Shown here: positions 44,395-54,402 of the stretch, one piece after another
Layout: every line of letters starts with the position of its first letter
Numbering within the stretch: the first letter of the stretch is position 1
From: Yanghanlia sp047501535
Lineage (GTDB): Bacteria; Pseudomonadota; Gammaproteobacteria; Burkholderiales; Burkholderiaceae_B
Assembly: GCF_047501535.1 (NCBI RefSeq)
Contig: NZ_JAZDRJ010000002.1
Span: 289,140-353,139, forward strand
DNA: 64,000 bases
Reading direction: 5' to 3'
Made by a program: the position numbers and the translations under genes
Notes under the pieces: model-generated
What the model saw: the letters and a program-made list of their open reading frames with translations, nothing else
Database searches by the model: none
Told to the model about the DNA's origin: nothing

Positions 44395-46011
44395 ATGATG
44401 CCGTTCCAGAGCCGTATTGAACCTACAAGTAAAGAGTTTCATCAGCAACGCGAGAGCATGCTGACGCTGGTTGAAGAGCTGCGGTGCCTTGAAAAACGAG
44501 CGACTGATGCTTCAGCGCAACGGGCGGCATATTTTGAAAAACGCGGTGCTTTGCTACCCCGAGAACGCCTGAACCGGCTGCTGGACCCGATGCGGCCCTT
44601 TCTTCCCATCTGCAATCTTGCTGGTTATGGAATGGGCCCAGAGCCACTCGAGGACACCATTCCAGGCGGCTCCCAATTAGCCGGAATCGGATTTATCAGT
44701 GGCGTGCGATGCATGATCGTGGTCAATGATTCCGGCATCAATGCAGGGGCTCTCACTGAAGCAGGCAACCAAAAAATCATGCGTTGCCAGGAAATAGCCC
44801 TGGAAAACCGTCTGCCTTTTGTGCAGTTGGTAGAGTCCGCCGGCTCAAACCTCCGTGAGTACCGTGTTGAGAAATTCATTCGCGGTGGAGGCATGTTCTA
44901 CAACCTGGCTCGACTATCGGCAGCAGGTCTGCCCGTCATTACGGTCGTGCATGGCTCGTCTACCGCAGGCGGCGCATATATGCCTGGGCTGTCCGACTAC
45001 GTTGTCATGGTGCGTAACCAAGCACAGGCTTTCCTTGCCGGCCCTCCCTTGCTGAAGGCGGCTACCGGAGAAATCGCCACAGCCGAAGAATTGGGTGGCA
45101 CAAACATGCATGCAGCCGTCAGCGGGTTAGCCGAGTATGTCGCCGAAGACGATGCCCATGCGATTGCCATAGCCCGCGATATTGTTTCCACGTTGGGTTG
45201 GGTCAGCCCTCCCCATCAAGATATCGACCCTGCCCCGCCACGCTTATCGCCGGAGGAGCTGGCAGGCGTAATGGTGATGGAGCACAAAAAGCCCATCGAT
45301 ATGCGCGAGGTGATCGCCCGTCTGGTAGACGACTCGCGCTGGATGGATTTTAAACCCGACTACGGCCCGGCAACTGTTTGCGGCCACGGGCGCATAGCGG
45401 GCAATACGGTCGGCTTTATCAGCAACAACGGGCCGCTGGACCCAAACGGCGCTACCAAGGCCGCCCAATTCATACAGCTTTGCAACCAAAGCGCCGCACC
45501 CATTATTTTTTTACAGAACACCACGGGCTTTCTCGTGGGGCGGCAGACAGAAGAAGCAGGGATGATCAAGCACGGGGCGAAACTGATTCAAGCTCTTTCC
45601 AATTCGACCGTACCGAGAATCACTATTTATTGCGGTGCATCATTCGGCGCGGGTAACTACGGCATGTGCGGCCGCGCGTTCAAACCGCAGTTCTGCTTTT
45701 CCTGGCCCAATGCCCGTACTTCGGTAATGGGCGGAGAACAGGCCGCGGCAACCCTGGAAATTGTGGAACGCGCTAAAGCCCAGCGGCAGAACCGCCCGGT
45801 AGACGAGGCCGCCATTGCTCATCAAAAAGCTGAACTGGTGGCGCACTTCGAGAAACAGGCCAGTGCTTTTTACACCAGCGGGCACCTACTGGACGATGGA
45901 GTGATTGACCCACGCGCCACGCGCGATGTGCTGCGGTTTCTCCTAGCCACCGTGCAAGAAGCACAAAGCAGACGTCTACATCCCATCCAATTCGGCACCG
46001 CCCGTTTTTAA
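44395..46011 (+). CDS. atuC: Acyl-CoA carboxylase, carboxyltransferase (beta) subunit, AtuC-like
   Basis: Transfers carboxyl from carboxybiotin to an acyl-CoA, as in methylcrotonyl- or geranyl-CoA carboxylase. 538 residues with N- and C-terminal carboxyltransferase domains: NDSGINAGALTEAGNQKIMRC, HGSSTAGGAYMPG, QNTTGFLVG, CGASFGAGNYGMCGRAF. The neighbouring atuA-type gene favours geranyl-CoA or a similar beta-methyl branched substrate over leucine breakdown, but the two are hard to separate by sequence alone. ATG at 44395 or 44398. Confidence 0.9.
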   Translation: MMPFQSRIEPTSKEFHQQRESMLTLVEELRCLEKRATDASAQRAAYFEKRGALLPRERLNRLLDPMRPFLPICNLAGYGMGPEPLEDTIPGGSQLAGIGFISGVRCMIVVNDSGINAGALTEAGNQKIMRCQEIALENRLPFVQLVESAGSNLREYRVEKFIRGGGMFYNLARLSAAGLPVITVVHGSSTAGGAYMPGLSDYVVMVRNQAQAFLAGPPLLKAATGEIATAEELGGTNMHAAVSGLAEYVAEDDAHAIAIARDIVSTLGWVSPPHQDIDPAPPRLSPEELAGVMVMEHKKPIDMREVIARLVDDSRWMDFKPDYGPATVCGHGRIAGNTVGFISNNGPLDPNGATKAAQFIQLCNQSAAPIIFLQNTTGFLVGRQTEEAGMIKHGAKLIQALSNSTVPRITIYCGASFGAGNYGMCGRAFKPQFCFSWPNARTSVMGGEQAAATLEIVERAKAQRQNRPVDEAAIAHQKAELVAHFEKQASAFYTSGHLLDDGVIDPRATRDVLRFLLATVQEAQSRRLHPIQFGTARF

Positions 46012-46044
46012 CCCTTTCACACATCGCCTAGCAAGGAAAGCACA

Positions 46045-47208
46045 ATGCTTTACACACCTGAGCATTTGGAACTGATCTCCAGCATACGTCGCTTTGTGAC
46101 CAATGAGATAGACCCTTTCGTTGATGAATGGGAAGCCGCGGAGATATTCCCCGCCCATGAGCTATTCAAGAAAATGGGGCAACTCGGTTTTCTTGGAATT
46201 TCCAAGCCGGAAGCCTTTGGTGGACTGGGTCTGGATTTTTCCTACGCTCTGGCGGCTGCGGAAGCCATTGGGTATGCGCGGGCTCAAGGCGTCAGCATGG
46301 CGATCGGGGTTCAAACCAACATGGCAACGCCCGCCCTCGCGGCATTTGGTTCCGATGAGCTTCGTCGTGAATTTCTGGCACCCGCTATTTCTGGCGATAT
46401 GGTGTGCTCCATCGGCGTCTCGGAACAGGGCGCAGGCTCTGATGTGTCGTCCATCAAAACAACGGCACGCAGAGATGGCGATGACTACGTGATCAACGGC
46501 TCGAAGATGTGGATTACCAATGGCACTCAGGCCGACTGGATTTGCCTGCTGGCAAACACATCGGACGGCACACCGCACAAGAACAAATCACTCATCATTG
46601 TTCCCCTCAAGCACGAAGGCAAGCGGGTCAAAGGGGTCGAGATACAGAAAATCAAGAAATTCGGTATGTGGTCTTCAGATACCGCACAGATATTCTTCGA
46701 TGACGTCCGCGTACCCATACGCCACCGTATTGGTGAAGAAGGTATGGGTTTCATTTACCAGATGAAGCAGTTTCAGGAAGAACGACTGGACGGCGCCGCC
46801 CGCCGCCTGGCCTGCGGCGAACTGATCGAAGACACGGCCGATTACCTTCGCCAGCGTATCGCTTTCAACCGGCCGCTGTTGGACAACCAGTACATCCAAT
46901 ACAAGCTGGCTGAACTAAAAACCGAGCTTGAGTCACTACGCTCATTAATCTATCGGGCTGCTCAGGCTTACATCCAGGGCGAGGATGTCATAGAGCTTGC
47001 CTCAATGGCAAAACTCAAAGCCGGACGCCTTGGTCGTGAGATCGCCGACTGGTGCATGCAGTTCCAGGGAGGTATGGGATACACGTGGGAAAACCGCAGT
47101 TCCCGCGCCTATCGAGATTATCGCCTTGGTTCAATCGGCGGCGGAGCCGATGAAGTCATGCTGATGGTGATTGCCCGAAAAATGGGCTTGATGGATTTTA
47201 AATCTTGA
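46045..47208 (+). CDS. atuD: Acyl-CoA dehydrogenase, AtuD-like
   Basis: Flavoprotein introducing the alpha-beta double bond, probably citronellyl-CoA-like to geranyl-CoA-like. 387 residues: VCSIGVSEQGAGSDVSSIKTTA, WITNGTQADWICLLA, and a C-terminus RAYRDYRLGSIGGGADEVM. The YEGT glutamate position reads GGG, as in isovaleryl/long-chain types whose base lies in an earlier helix; EERLDGAARR fits that helix. 33 bases after atuC, with AAGGAAAG before the ATG. Confidence 0.9.
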   Translation: MLYTPEHLELISSIRRFVTNEIDPFVDEWEAAEIFPAHELFKKMGQLGFLGISKPEAFGGLGLDFSYALAAAEAIGYARAQGVSMAIGVQTNMATPALAAFGSDELRREFLAPAISGDMVCSIGVSEQGAGSDVSSIKTTARRDGDDYVINGSKMWITNGTQADWICLLANTSDGTPHKNKSLIIVPLKHEGKRVKGVEIQKIKKFGMWSSDTAQIFFDDVRVPIRHRIGEEGMGFIYQMKQFQEERLDGAARRLACGELIEDTADYLRQRIAFNRPLLDNQYIQYKLAELKTELESLRSLIYRAAQAYIQGEDVIELASMAKLKAGRLGREIADWCMQFQGGMGYTWENRSSRAYRDYRLGSIGGGADEVMLMVIARKMGLMDFKS

Positions 47209-47248
47209 ATACAGGCCGTTTTCTGTATTGTTAGAACGAGACAACCCA

Positions 47249-48151
47249 ATGCACAGCTACAACTTCCGGCATATTGTGGTCCGCGAGCACAACAATGTGC
47301 TATTCATCACTTTGCATATTCCTGAAACCCGTAACGCACTGGCGCCAGAAGTCGTCGCCGAGCTGACTCATGTCACAGCATTCGCTCACAACAATACGCA
47401 TATTCGTGCGCTGGTGATCCGCGGCAGCCAAGGGTTTTTCTGTGCAGGCGGCAATATTGGTAGTTTCCAATCACGTCTGAATCAGCCTGCACCTCAGCAA
47501 CACGTCAACCCCACAGAAGACCCAGTAGCCCGGCACAACAGACGATTCGGATATTTTCTCGAATCATTTTCCACACTGCCGATACCGGTTATTGCCGTTG
47601 TAGAAGGCGCAGCAATGGGAGGTGGCCTGGGTTTGGCCTGCTGCGCCGATGTGGTGTTGGCGACTAAGAATGCAAAGTTCGGGCTTGTCGAAACTACCCT
47701 GGGGATTATCCCGGCTCAGATCGCTCCCTTTGTACACGCTCGAATTGGCCGTCGAAATACGCTGCGCTTGGGGTTGTTTGGCGAGCGTGTCTCCGGCACA
47801 CAAGCACAGGAGCTGGGCATAGTTGATGAACTGGCTGGGGACAGCGCCGGGCTGGACGCACTGTTAGCACAATGGCTGACCAGAATGAGTCGGTGCGCCC
47901 CAAATGCCAACCGGGCCTTGAAGAAACTGATCTCTACGAATAACGCTTGTCATCCAGATCACCTGAGCGCGCAACTGGATCACGCCGCCCACCTATTTTC
48001 CCACTGCATGAGCGACGAAGGCCCGGAAGGTATTTCAGCATTTCGCGAGAAACGTTCGTCATGCTGGAGCACCGCGTTCACCGCCGAACACGTCCAGGCA
48101 CTGCAAGCGCCAGCACCTGCCGCCGCCTCAACTCAAAATAAAACACCATGA
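47249..48151 (+). CDS. atuE: Enoyl-CoA hydratase, AtuE-like
   Basis: Crotonase that would hydrate the carboxylated enoyl-CoA (isohexenylglutaconyl- or methylglutaconyl-CoA type). 300 residues from the ATG at 47249 (a TTG 21 bases earlier is in frame). Oxyanion-hole motifs SQGFFCAGGNIG and EGAAMGGGLGLACCADVVLA, and catalytic region FGLVETTLGIIPAQIAPFV. Longer than the usual 260 residues because of an N-terminal and mid insert. Ends in a 4-base overlap with the next gene. Confidence 0.87.
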   Translation: MHSYNFRHIVVREHNNVLFITLHIPETRNALAPEVVAELTHVTAFAHNNTHIRALVIRGSQGFFCAGGNIGSFQSRLNQPAPQQHVNPTEDPVARHNRRFGYFLESFSTLPIPVIAVVEGAAMGGGLGLACCADVVLATKNAKFGLVETTLGIIPAQIAPFVHARIGRRNTLRLGLFGERVSGTQAQELGIVDELAGDSAGLDALLAQWLTRMSRCAPNANRALKKLISTNNACHPDHLSAQLDHAAHLFSHCMSDEGPEGISAFREKRSSCWSTAFTAEHVQALQAPAPAAASTQNKTP

Positions 48152-50202
48152 ATGTGAACAAACAGATTCGTCCCTTTCACAGCGTGCTGATAGCCAATCG
48201 TGGAGAGATCGCTATGCGAATCATTCACACGGCACGAAAACAGGGCTATCGCACCGTCGCCATTTACTCGGAGGCCGACCGGGATAGTCTGCACGTGCAG
48301 GCTGCGGACACGGCCGTGTGGGTAGGCGGGCCTTTCCCCCAGGAAAGCTACCTCAACATTGAAGCCATTCTGCGCGCTGCACGACTTTCAGGTGCAGATG
48401 CGATTCACCCTGGCTATGGCTTCCTGGCAGAGAACGCCGATTTCGCTAACGCCGTTGACGCAGCCGGCCTCGTCTTCATCGGGCCATCCGGTGCCGCCAT
48501 CGAGGCAATGGGAAATAAAGGACGAGCCAAACAGCTCATGCTTGAAGCCGGCATGCCATGCATACCCGGCTATCAGGCGCCCGATCAAACAGACCGTACT
48601 CTCACTCAAGTAGCAGAAAAGATCGGCTACCCGATCATGGTGAAAGCATCGGCGGGCGGAGGCGGGCGCGGCATGCGTCTGGTACACACACAGGAAGAGC
48701 TGCCTGCCGCACTCGCTTCGGCACGTTCCGAAGCGCAACAAGCCTTTGGCAGTGGTGAGCTGATTTTAGAAAAGGCCATCAGGAGACCTCGCCATATAGA
48801 GATACAGATTCTGGCGGACGCACATGGAAATTGTGTACACCTGGGTGAACGTGACTGCTCCATACAGCGGCGGCACCAGAAAATCATAGAAGAAGCCCCC
48901 TCTCCCGTCGTGACACCGGAGCTGCGTGAACGCATGGGGGCTGCGGCGATACGCGCCGCCCGTTCCATACAGTACATCGGCGCCGGCACCATGGAATTCC
49001 TGATCGACGAGCAGGAGCAGTTTTATTTCATGGAAATGAACACGCGACTGCAGGTGGAGCACGCCGTTACCGAAGCGATCACCGGCCTTGATCTCGTTGA
49101 ATGGCAGCTACAAATCGCCGCCGGGAATCCCTTGCCGAGAAAGCAAGACGAAATAGATTTTCAAGGCCATGCCATTGAAGCCCGACTGACAGCAGAAGAC
49201 ACGGCAGCGGGTTTCTTGCCCCAAACCGGGACTATCGACTACTGGAGAGCCCCCGACAACCACCAAGAAACGAACGCCGGCGGCTCATTCTCGTCCTTGG
49301 GAGTCCGGGTGGATCACGCATTGTGTAGCGGGCAGCACATCAGCCCTTATTACGATTCGCTGCTTGCCAAAGTTGTCGCTCATGGAACCACTCGGGAAGA
49401 GGCACGCCGAAAACTGATCCTGGCGCTGGAGCGCTGCGTAGCGCTAGGCATATCGACCAACCAACATTTTCTGACGGAATGCCTCAAACACCCGGAATTC
49501 GTTGAAGGCCGAAATGTCCACACCGGATTCTTGCAAGATTATATGAACACCGTTTCTCAAGAATCCCTGAAGCCTTCAAAGCGGACGATTGCTCTGGCTG
49601 CTTTCAGCTTGCTGCGCCAGACTGCGACGTGTGACGCCGAACGAGTACCAAGCAGCCGCATACAGCAGGGGGTATCCGTAATCGAGCTTTCATACGATTC
49701 ACAACACTGGTCCGTGCGCGTATGGCCGCAAGACGGTAGCTGGAATGTCACCGTTCAGGAAATGCCCGAACCCACTGAGAACACGAGCCCGTCCCACTTC
49801 CAGCTACGTGACTTTCGCAGGCAGAGCAAGGCCGACATGGCGTTCACGGTGGAGTGCAATGGAATGATGGAGACGATTTTCACCGCCCATCACGACCGCA
49901 ATATTCACGTGTTTCACGATGGGCAGAGCTGGTCATTTGAAATCGCCAGCAGCCATAAATCCGGGCAAGCGCCACAAGGCGGAGGCCTGATCAGCGCGCC
50001 CCTCACCGGCCGGGTCGTAGATGTCGCCGTCAAAGAAGGAGATGTCGTCTCCTATAACCAGCCTTTGGTCGTTCTGGAATCTATGAAGATGGAACACACG
50101 CTGCATGCTGAGTTATCGGGCCGTGTGCTGGCCGTGCATGTTGCACCAGGTACTCAGGCCGCTAAAGGAGCGCTCTTGCTGCAAATTGAGGAGCAACTCT
50201 GA
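48148..50202 (+). CDS. atuF: Biotin-dependent acyl-CoA carboxylase alpha subunit, AtuF-like
   Basis: Carboxylates biotin with ATP and bicarbonate and carries it to the beta subunit. 684 residues: biotin carboxylase with ANRGEIAMRIIHTARKQGYRTVAIYSEAD, HPGYGFLAENADFA, the ATP-loop KASAGGGGRGMRLV and EMNTRLQVEHAVTE; a linking domain; C-terminal biotinyl domain with the target lysine in LESMKMEHTLHAE. Its stop overlaps the start of the atuA-type gene. Confidence 0.93.
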   Translation: MNVNKQIRPFHSVLIANRGEIAMRIIHTARKQGYRTVAIYSEADRDSLHVQAADTAVWVGGPFPQESYLNIEAILRAARLSGADAIHPGYGFLAENADFANAVDAAGLVFIGPSGAAIEAMGNKGRAKQLMLEAGMPCIPGYQAPDQTDRTLTQVAEKIGYPIMVKASAGGGGRGMRLVHTQEELPAALASARSEAQQAFGSGELILEKAIRRPRHIEIQILADAHGNCVHLGERDCSIQRRHQKIIEEAPSPVVTPELRERMGAAAIRAARSIQYIGAGTMEFLIDEQEQFYFMEMNTRLQVEHAVTEAITGLDLVEWQLQIAAGNPLPRKQDEIDFQGHAIEARLTAEDTAAGFLPQTGTIDYWRAPDNHQETNAGGSFSSLGVRVDHALCSGQHISPYYDSLLAKVVAHGTTREEARRKLILALERCVALGISTNQHFLTECLKHPEFVEGRNVHTGFLQDYMNTVSQESLKPSKRTIALAAFSLLRQTATCDAERVPSSRIQQGVSVIELSYDSQHWSVRVWPQDGSWNVTVQEMPEPTENTSPSHFQLRDFRRQSKADMAFTVECNGMMETIFTAHHDRNIHVFHDGQSWSFEIASSHKSGQAPQGGGLISAPLTGRVVDVAVKEGDVVSYNQPLVVLESMKMEHTLHAELSGRVLAVHVAPGTQAAKGALLLQIEEQL

Positions 50203-52022
50203 TGTCAAAGGCGATCGATCCATTAAAAGAGAATTGCACTGTACGAATTGGCGGCGCCAGTGGTTTCTGGGGAGACTCCAGCATCGCCACCCCCCAGCTC
50301 CTGAAAGTGCCGGGCCTGCAATATCTGGTGTACGACTATCTGGCCGAAACCACGATGGCGATTCTGGCGCGCGCACGTACAAAGAACCCCGGCCTGGGTT
50401 ATGCCACAGACTTTGTCACCAGCGCAATGGCGCCTCATCTAGCCGTCATTCAAGCTAAAGGCGTGCGGGTCGTATCCAATGCCGGCGGGCTGAACCCCCA
50501 GGCCTGCGCCGAGGCTCTGATGCAAGAAGCTGACGAGCAAGGGTTGGAGATAAAAGTTGCAGTCGTGACCGGAGACGATGTCAGCGACCTCTTCCCTGAG
50601 CTACGAGAAGCGGGTCTGAAAGACATGTACAGCGGCGATACACCGCCGGCGACGCTGAGCTCTGCCAACGCTTACACCGGCGCTCAAGGAATCGCTCGCG
50701 CTTTGGATATGGGCGCAGACATCGTCATCACGGGCCGTTGTGTAGACAGTGCCGTGGTTTTGGGTGTCCTGGCTCACGAGTTCCAGTGGTCATGGAACGA
50801 CTGGGATCGTCTCGCCGCGGGAACGCTGGCCGGTCATGTCATAGAGTGCGGCGCTCAAGCCACCGGTGGTCTGTTTACTGATTGGCACCTTGTACCTGAC
50901 TGGGCCAACATGGGGTATCCGGTCATCGACTGTGAAGCATCAGGGGCTTTTACCCTGAGCAAGCCGGAACATACCGGGGGGTTGATCCACCCCGGTGCAG
51001 TCGCGGAACAGATTCTCTATGAGGTAGGTGACCCGAGCCGTTATCTGATGCCGGATGTTTGTTGCGATTTTCGTTACATCACCGTCGAACGTGTCGGTGC
51101 AGAGAAAGTTCGCGTCAGTGGTGCCCGTGGGACACCTCCCTCCGATAGCTACAAAGCTAATGGAACCTATATTGAAGGCTTCCAGATCCAAACCATGATG
51201 GCTATACGCGGTATTAACGCAAAAGCCAAGGCGCAGAAAACCGCCGAGGCCCTGTTAGCGCGGACGAGAACACAGCTGCGAGAAAACGGCTTTGCAGATT
51301 ACTCAGAAGTCTGTATCGAACTGCTTGGCACTGAATCACTGTATGGCCCCAACGCTCAGGAGCTTCCCACCCGCGAAGTCATTCTGCGAATTGCGGCAAG
51401 GCACCCTCACGCCAAAGGTTTGTCATTTCTTAGGCGAGAATGCGCATCGGCAGGCACCTCCATGGGGCCGGGGACGCGCACATCGTTTACCGGGCGCGCC
51501 GATATTCAACCGGTATTCAGAGTGTTTTCATTCCTGGTCCCTAAAAACAGAGTGACTCTCCGTATTTCTCTGAATGAAGAGAATCTGGAGATTGCGCCGG
51601 CTGCTGTCATTCCAAATATTGAGTGTCCGCCCCCTAGCGAAGAGATTGAAGCAGCAGCTCTTCTTCCAAGCACAACATCAAAAAACACTGTCACGGTTCC
51701 TTTAATCAGACTGGCATGGGCGCGTAGCGGGGATAAAGGAGACAACGAGAATATTGGTGTGATAGCCCGTCGGCCGGAGTTTTACCCCGTCATTCTCAAA
51801 CAACTGACTGCACAGCGGGTCCACAAGTACTTCTCACACCTCGTTCTGGGCGACGTATACCGCTACGAAGTACCCGGCCTCAATGCCGTCAACTTCCTCC
51901 TGCTTAATGCGCTGGATGGAGGAGGGGTCTGCAGTCTACGTTCCGACCCATTAGGGAAGTCGTTTGCACAAATGCTGCTTGATCTTCAAATCGAAGTACC
52001 TCCAGAAACACTGGAGCTCTGA
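50202..52022 (+). CDS. atuA: AtuA-family protein (DUF1446, acyclic terpene utilisation)
   Basis: Family required for acyclic terpene breakdown in Pseudomonas, with no settled biochemical activity. 606 residues: N-terminal DUF1446 domain (VRIGGASGFWGDSSIATPQLL, DYLAETTMAILARA, VVSNAGGLNP, VTGDDVSDL) and a C-terminal ferredoxin-fold extension of about 100 residues with the ARSGDKGDNENIG motif. It is the marker that this operon is atu-like rather than liu-like. It lies last in the carboxylase operon here, while in Pseudomonas it is first. Confidence 0.9.
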   Translation: MSKAIDPLKENCTVRIGGASGFWGDSSIATPQLLKVPGLQYLVYDYLAETTMAILARARTKNPGLGYATDFVTSAMAPHLAVIQAKGVRVVSNAGGLNPQACAEALMQEADEQGLEIKVAVVTGDDVSDLFPELREAGLKDMYSGDTPPATLSSANAYTGAQGIARALDMGADIVITGRCVDSAVVLGVLAHEFQWSWNDWDRLAAGTLAGHVIECGAQATGGLFTDWHLVPDWANMGYPVIDCEASGAFTLSKPEHTGGLIHPGAVAEQILYEVGDPSRYLMPDVCCDFRYITVERVGAEKVRVSGARGTPPSDSYKANGTYIEGFQIQTMMAIRGINAKAKAQKTAEALLARTRTQLRENGFADYSEVCIELLGTESLYGPNAQELPTREVILRIAARHPHAKGLSFLRRECASAGTSMGPGTRTSFTGRADIQPVFRVFSFLVPKNRVTLRISLNEENLEIAPAAVIPNIECPPPSEEIEAAALLPSTTSKNTVTVPLIRLAWARSGDKGDNENIGVIARRPEFYPVILKQLTAQRVHKYFSHLVLGDVYRYEVPGLNAVNFLLLNALDGGGVCSLRSDPLGKSFAQMLLDLQIEVPPETLEL

Positions 52023-52065
52023 TTCCTTAGCCACCAACTGAGTATTTCAAACCAAGGAGACAATC

Positions 52066-53115
52066 ATGACGACACGACACACCGCGCACACCCCGACGCA
52101 GATATCTATTACGAGCACACTGCGACGTTGGTTCTACCGCCACCCTATGCATCGCTGGGCAACGCATGCTCTGTTAGCAGTCGGAGTGCTTGGCAGCGCA
52201 CCGGCGGCGGCTCAAGATAATTATCCTGATCGACCCATTCGGGTTGTCGTACCGTACACGCCTGGTGGGGTTTCTGATACGGTCACACGCCTGATTACAA
52301 AGGGTTTGGCGGACAACCTGAAGACACCTGTTGTGGTTGAGAATCTGCCCGGCGCAAACGGCCGAATCGGATCCCAAGCAGTCGTGCGTTCGGCAGCAGA
52401 CGGCTACAACTTCTTGGTCGTTGTGGCAGGCCACGTAGTGAATCCCAGTCTGCATAAAGACATGACTTTTTCGCCGCTTGAAGACTTGAAGGGGGTCAGC
52501 TTATTTGGACACATCCCCCTTCTCATGGTTTCCAGCGCACAACTGCCTCCCACCAACCTGGCCCAGTACATAGAATGGGCGAAAAGCAATCCCAACAATG
52601 CCACTTTCGCTTCCAGCGGCATCGGCTCCGGTGCCCATTTGGTCGCAGAGCAATTTGGTAAGACCGCAAACCTGAATCTCACCCACGTACCGTACAAAGG
52701 AATGGCTCCTGCGCTAATTGATTTGTTCTCGGGGCAGGTTTCGATGGCTTTCGATTCGGTGCAAACGATGATGCCGCAAGTCGACGCCGGCAAACTTCGT
52801 GCGTTGGCCATAACAAGCGCCCAACGCTGGCCCAGTAGCCCGGATGTCCCGACCATGGCTGAACTGGGCTACCCGACCATGACCGGAGGAAGCTGGATAG
52901 GCTTACTTGCTCCAGCCGGCGTACCCGCAGACCGCCTGGAAAAAATTTCTAACGCGGTACAGGCCACAATCGATTCGCCTGAAGTGCATGCCCGGTTGAT
53001 CGAGTACGGCATTGATCCGGTCGGCGGGACGCCGGAAAAATTTGATCTATTCATGCGCTCTGAATCAGACCGCTGGGCTCAGGTAATTCAACAAGCCAAG
53101 ATCAGTCTGGAGTGA
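52066..53115 (+). CDS. Bug-family extracytoplasmic solute receptor
   Basis: Periplasmic solute-binding protein of the tripartite tricarboxylate transporter class. 349 residues: a charged head then signal peptide (HALLAVGVLGSAPAAAQ), and the fold start YPDRPIRVVVPYTPGGVSDTVTRLI. Perfect AAGGAG before the ATG. No TctA/TctB membrane genes are near, which is common for Bug proteins in Bordetella relatives. Its place between atuA and the CoA-transferase suggests it binds the acid degraded by this operon (inference). Confidence 0.92.
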   Translation: MTTRHTAHTPTQISITSTLRRWFYRHPMHRWATHALLAVGVLGSAPAAAQDNYPDRPIRVVVPYTPGGVSDTVTRLITKGLADNLKTPVVVENLPGANGRIGSQAVVRSAADGYNFLVVVAGHVVNPSLHKDMTFSPLEDLKGVSLFGHIPLLMVSSAQLPPTNLAQYIEWAKSNPNNATFASSGIGSGAHLVAEQFGKTANLNLTHVPYKGMAPALIDLFSGQVSMAFDSVQTMMPQVDAGKLRALAITSAQRWPSSPDVPTMAELGYPTMTGGSWIGLLAPAGVPADRLEKISNAVQATIDSPEVHARLIEYGIDPVGGTPEKFDLFMRSESDRWAQVIQQAKISLE

Positions 53116-53120
53116 GTTCA

Positions 53121-54341
53121 ATGAGTGGCATACTGCATGGCGTCAAAGTACTGGATCTCACCCGTGTGATAGCGGGCCCCTTATGTACGCAACACTTAGC
53201 TGATATGGGCGCGACCGTCATTAAAATCGAGAAGCCAGGAGAAGGCGACGATACACGACGTATGGGCCCGTTTTTGAAGAATGCGTCCACCCAGAGCGAC
53301 AGTAATGATTCAGCGCTTTACCTCGCGTACAACCGGGGCAAGCAGTCTGTCACCATTGATTTCACGAAACCCGCCGGAGCCAAACTGATACAAGAGCTCG
53401 CCAGACAATGTGACGTCGTTGTAGAGAATTTCAAAACGGGTAGCCTGAAAAAATATGGTCTGGATTACGACAGCTTGAGACAACTCAAGCCCGATCTCAT
53501 CTACTGCTCGGTTACGGGGTTCGGGCAGTCAGGCCCAAAAGCAGGCTTACCCGCTTACGACTTTATTCTGCAAGGCATGGCGGGAGTCATGAGTACGTGC
53601 GGGGTGCCCGATGCCAACCCGGGAGGCGGCCCCATGCGTACCGCCATCCCCATTACCGACGTTGTTACTGGCCTGAATGGCGCAATCGCTATCATGGGTG
53701 CACTTTTTCACCATTCTCGTACAGGTGAAGGGCAATTCATCGATTGCGCTATGTTGGATTCTGCCGTGGCTTTAAACGGCCATCTGGCCATCGGCTACCT
53801 GATGTCCGGCAAGGTTCCGCAACGAGTGGGGAATACCAACCCAATTGCCGCTCCATCTGAGGTATTCGACTGCAGCGATGGCAGCATCATCATTGCAGCC
53901 GGGAATAACAGGCAATTTGAAGCGTGCTGTGGTGTTCTGGGCCTGGCTGACCTCCCTGCCCGCGCCGAGTTCGCCACCAATGTCCAACGAGTAGCGAATC
54001 GGAATGCACTACGGGAAATCATGCAGAGCAAAGCGGCGGGAATCAGCCGTGCAACATTGCTGGCGGATCTGGAAGCCGCTGGCGTACCATGCGGGCCCAT
54101 TAATAACATGGCGGATGTGTTCGGCGACCCTCAAGTGCAACACCGGGAGCTCGCTTTTTCCCTGCCCCATCAGCGCGGTATGTCGGCTCCGACTTTGCGT
54201 AGTCCATTAAGCTTTTCTGAAACACCTGTGCGTTACCAAAGCCCGCCGCAACTGGGACAGCACACGCAAGACGTGTTGAGGAATCTGCTCAAAATGGAAG
54301 AACCCATGATCGAATCACTGAAACGAGAACAAGTGATCTAA
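53121..54341 (+). CDS. CaiB/BaiF (family III) CoA-transferase
   Basis: Transfers CoA between acyl-CoA and a free acid. 406 residues from ATG 53121 (a GTG at 53112 overlapping the Bug gene is also possible). Motifs: VLDLTRVIAGPLCTQHLADMGATVIKIEKPGEGDDTR, NRGKQSVTIDF, YDFILQGMAGVMS, and the catalytic aspartate in PITDVVTGLNGAIAIMGAL. It could load the imported acid with CoA instead of a dedicated ligase. It ends the + catabolic block. Confidence 0.93.
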   Translation: MSGILHGVKVLDLTRVIAGPLCTQHLADMGATVIKIEKPGEGDDTRRMGPFLKNASTQSDSNDSALYLAYNRGKQSVTIDFTKPAGAKLIQELARQCDVVVENFKTGSLKKYGLDYDSLRQLKPDLIYCSVTGFGQSGPKAGLPAYDFILQGMAGVMSTCGVPDANPGGGPMRTAIPITDVVTGLNGAIAIMGALFHHSRTGEGQFIDCAMLDSAVALNGHLAIGYLMSGKVPQRVGNTNPIAAPSEVFDCSDGSIIIAAGNNRQFEACCGVLGLADLPARAEFATNVQRVANRNALREIMQSKAAGISRATLLADLEAAGVPCGPINNMADVFGDPQVQHRELAFSLPHQRGMSAPTLRSPLSFSETPVRYQSPPQLGQHTQDVLRNLLKMEEPMIESLKREQVI

Positions 54342-54360
54342 ATTACAGTAGCGCATCCAT

Positions 54361-54402
54361 AAAAAAATCCGAAGCCTCTTTTGAAGAGCTTCGGATTTTT
54401 TT
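54361..54402. terminator. Bidirectional terminator between catabolic operon and rpsQ
   Basis: AAAAAAATCCGAAGC pairs with GCTTCGGATTTTTTT with one bulge, with A run on the left and T run on the right, so it works for both converging transcripts. It is 20 bases past the CoA-transferase stop and 46 bases past the rpsQ stop. Confidence 0.9.
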
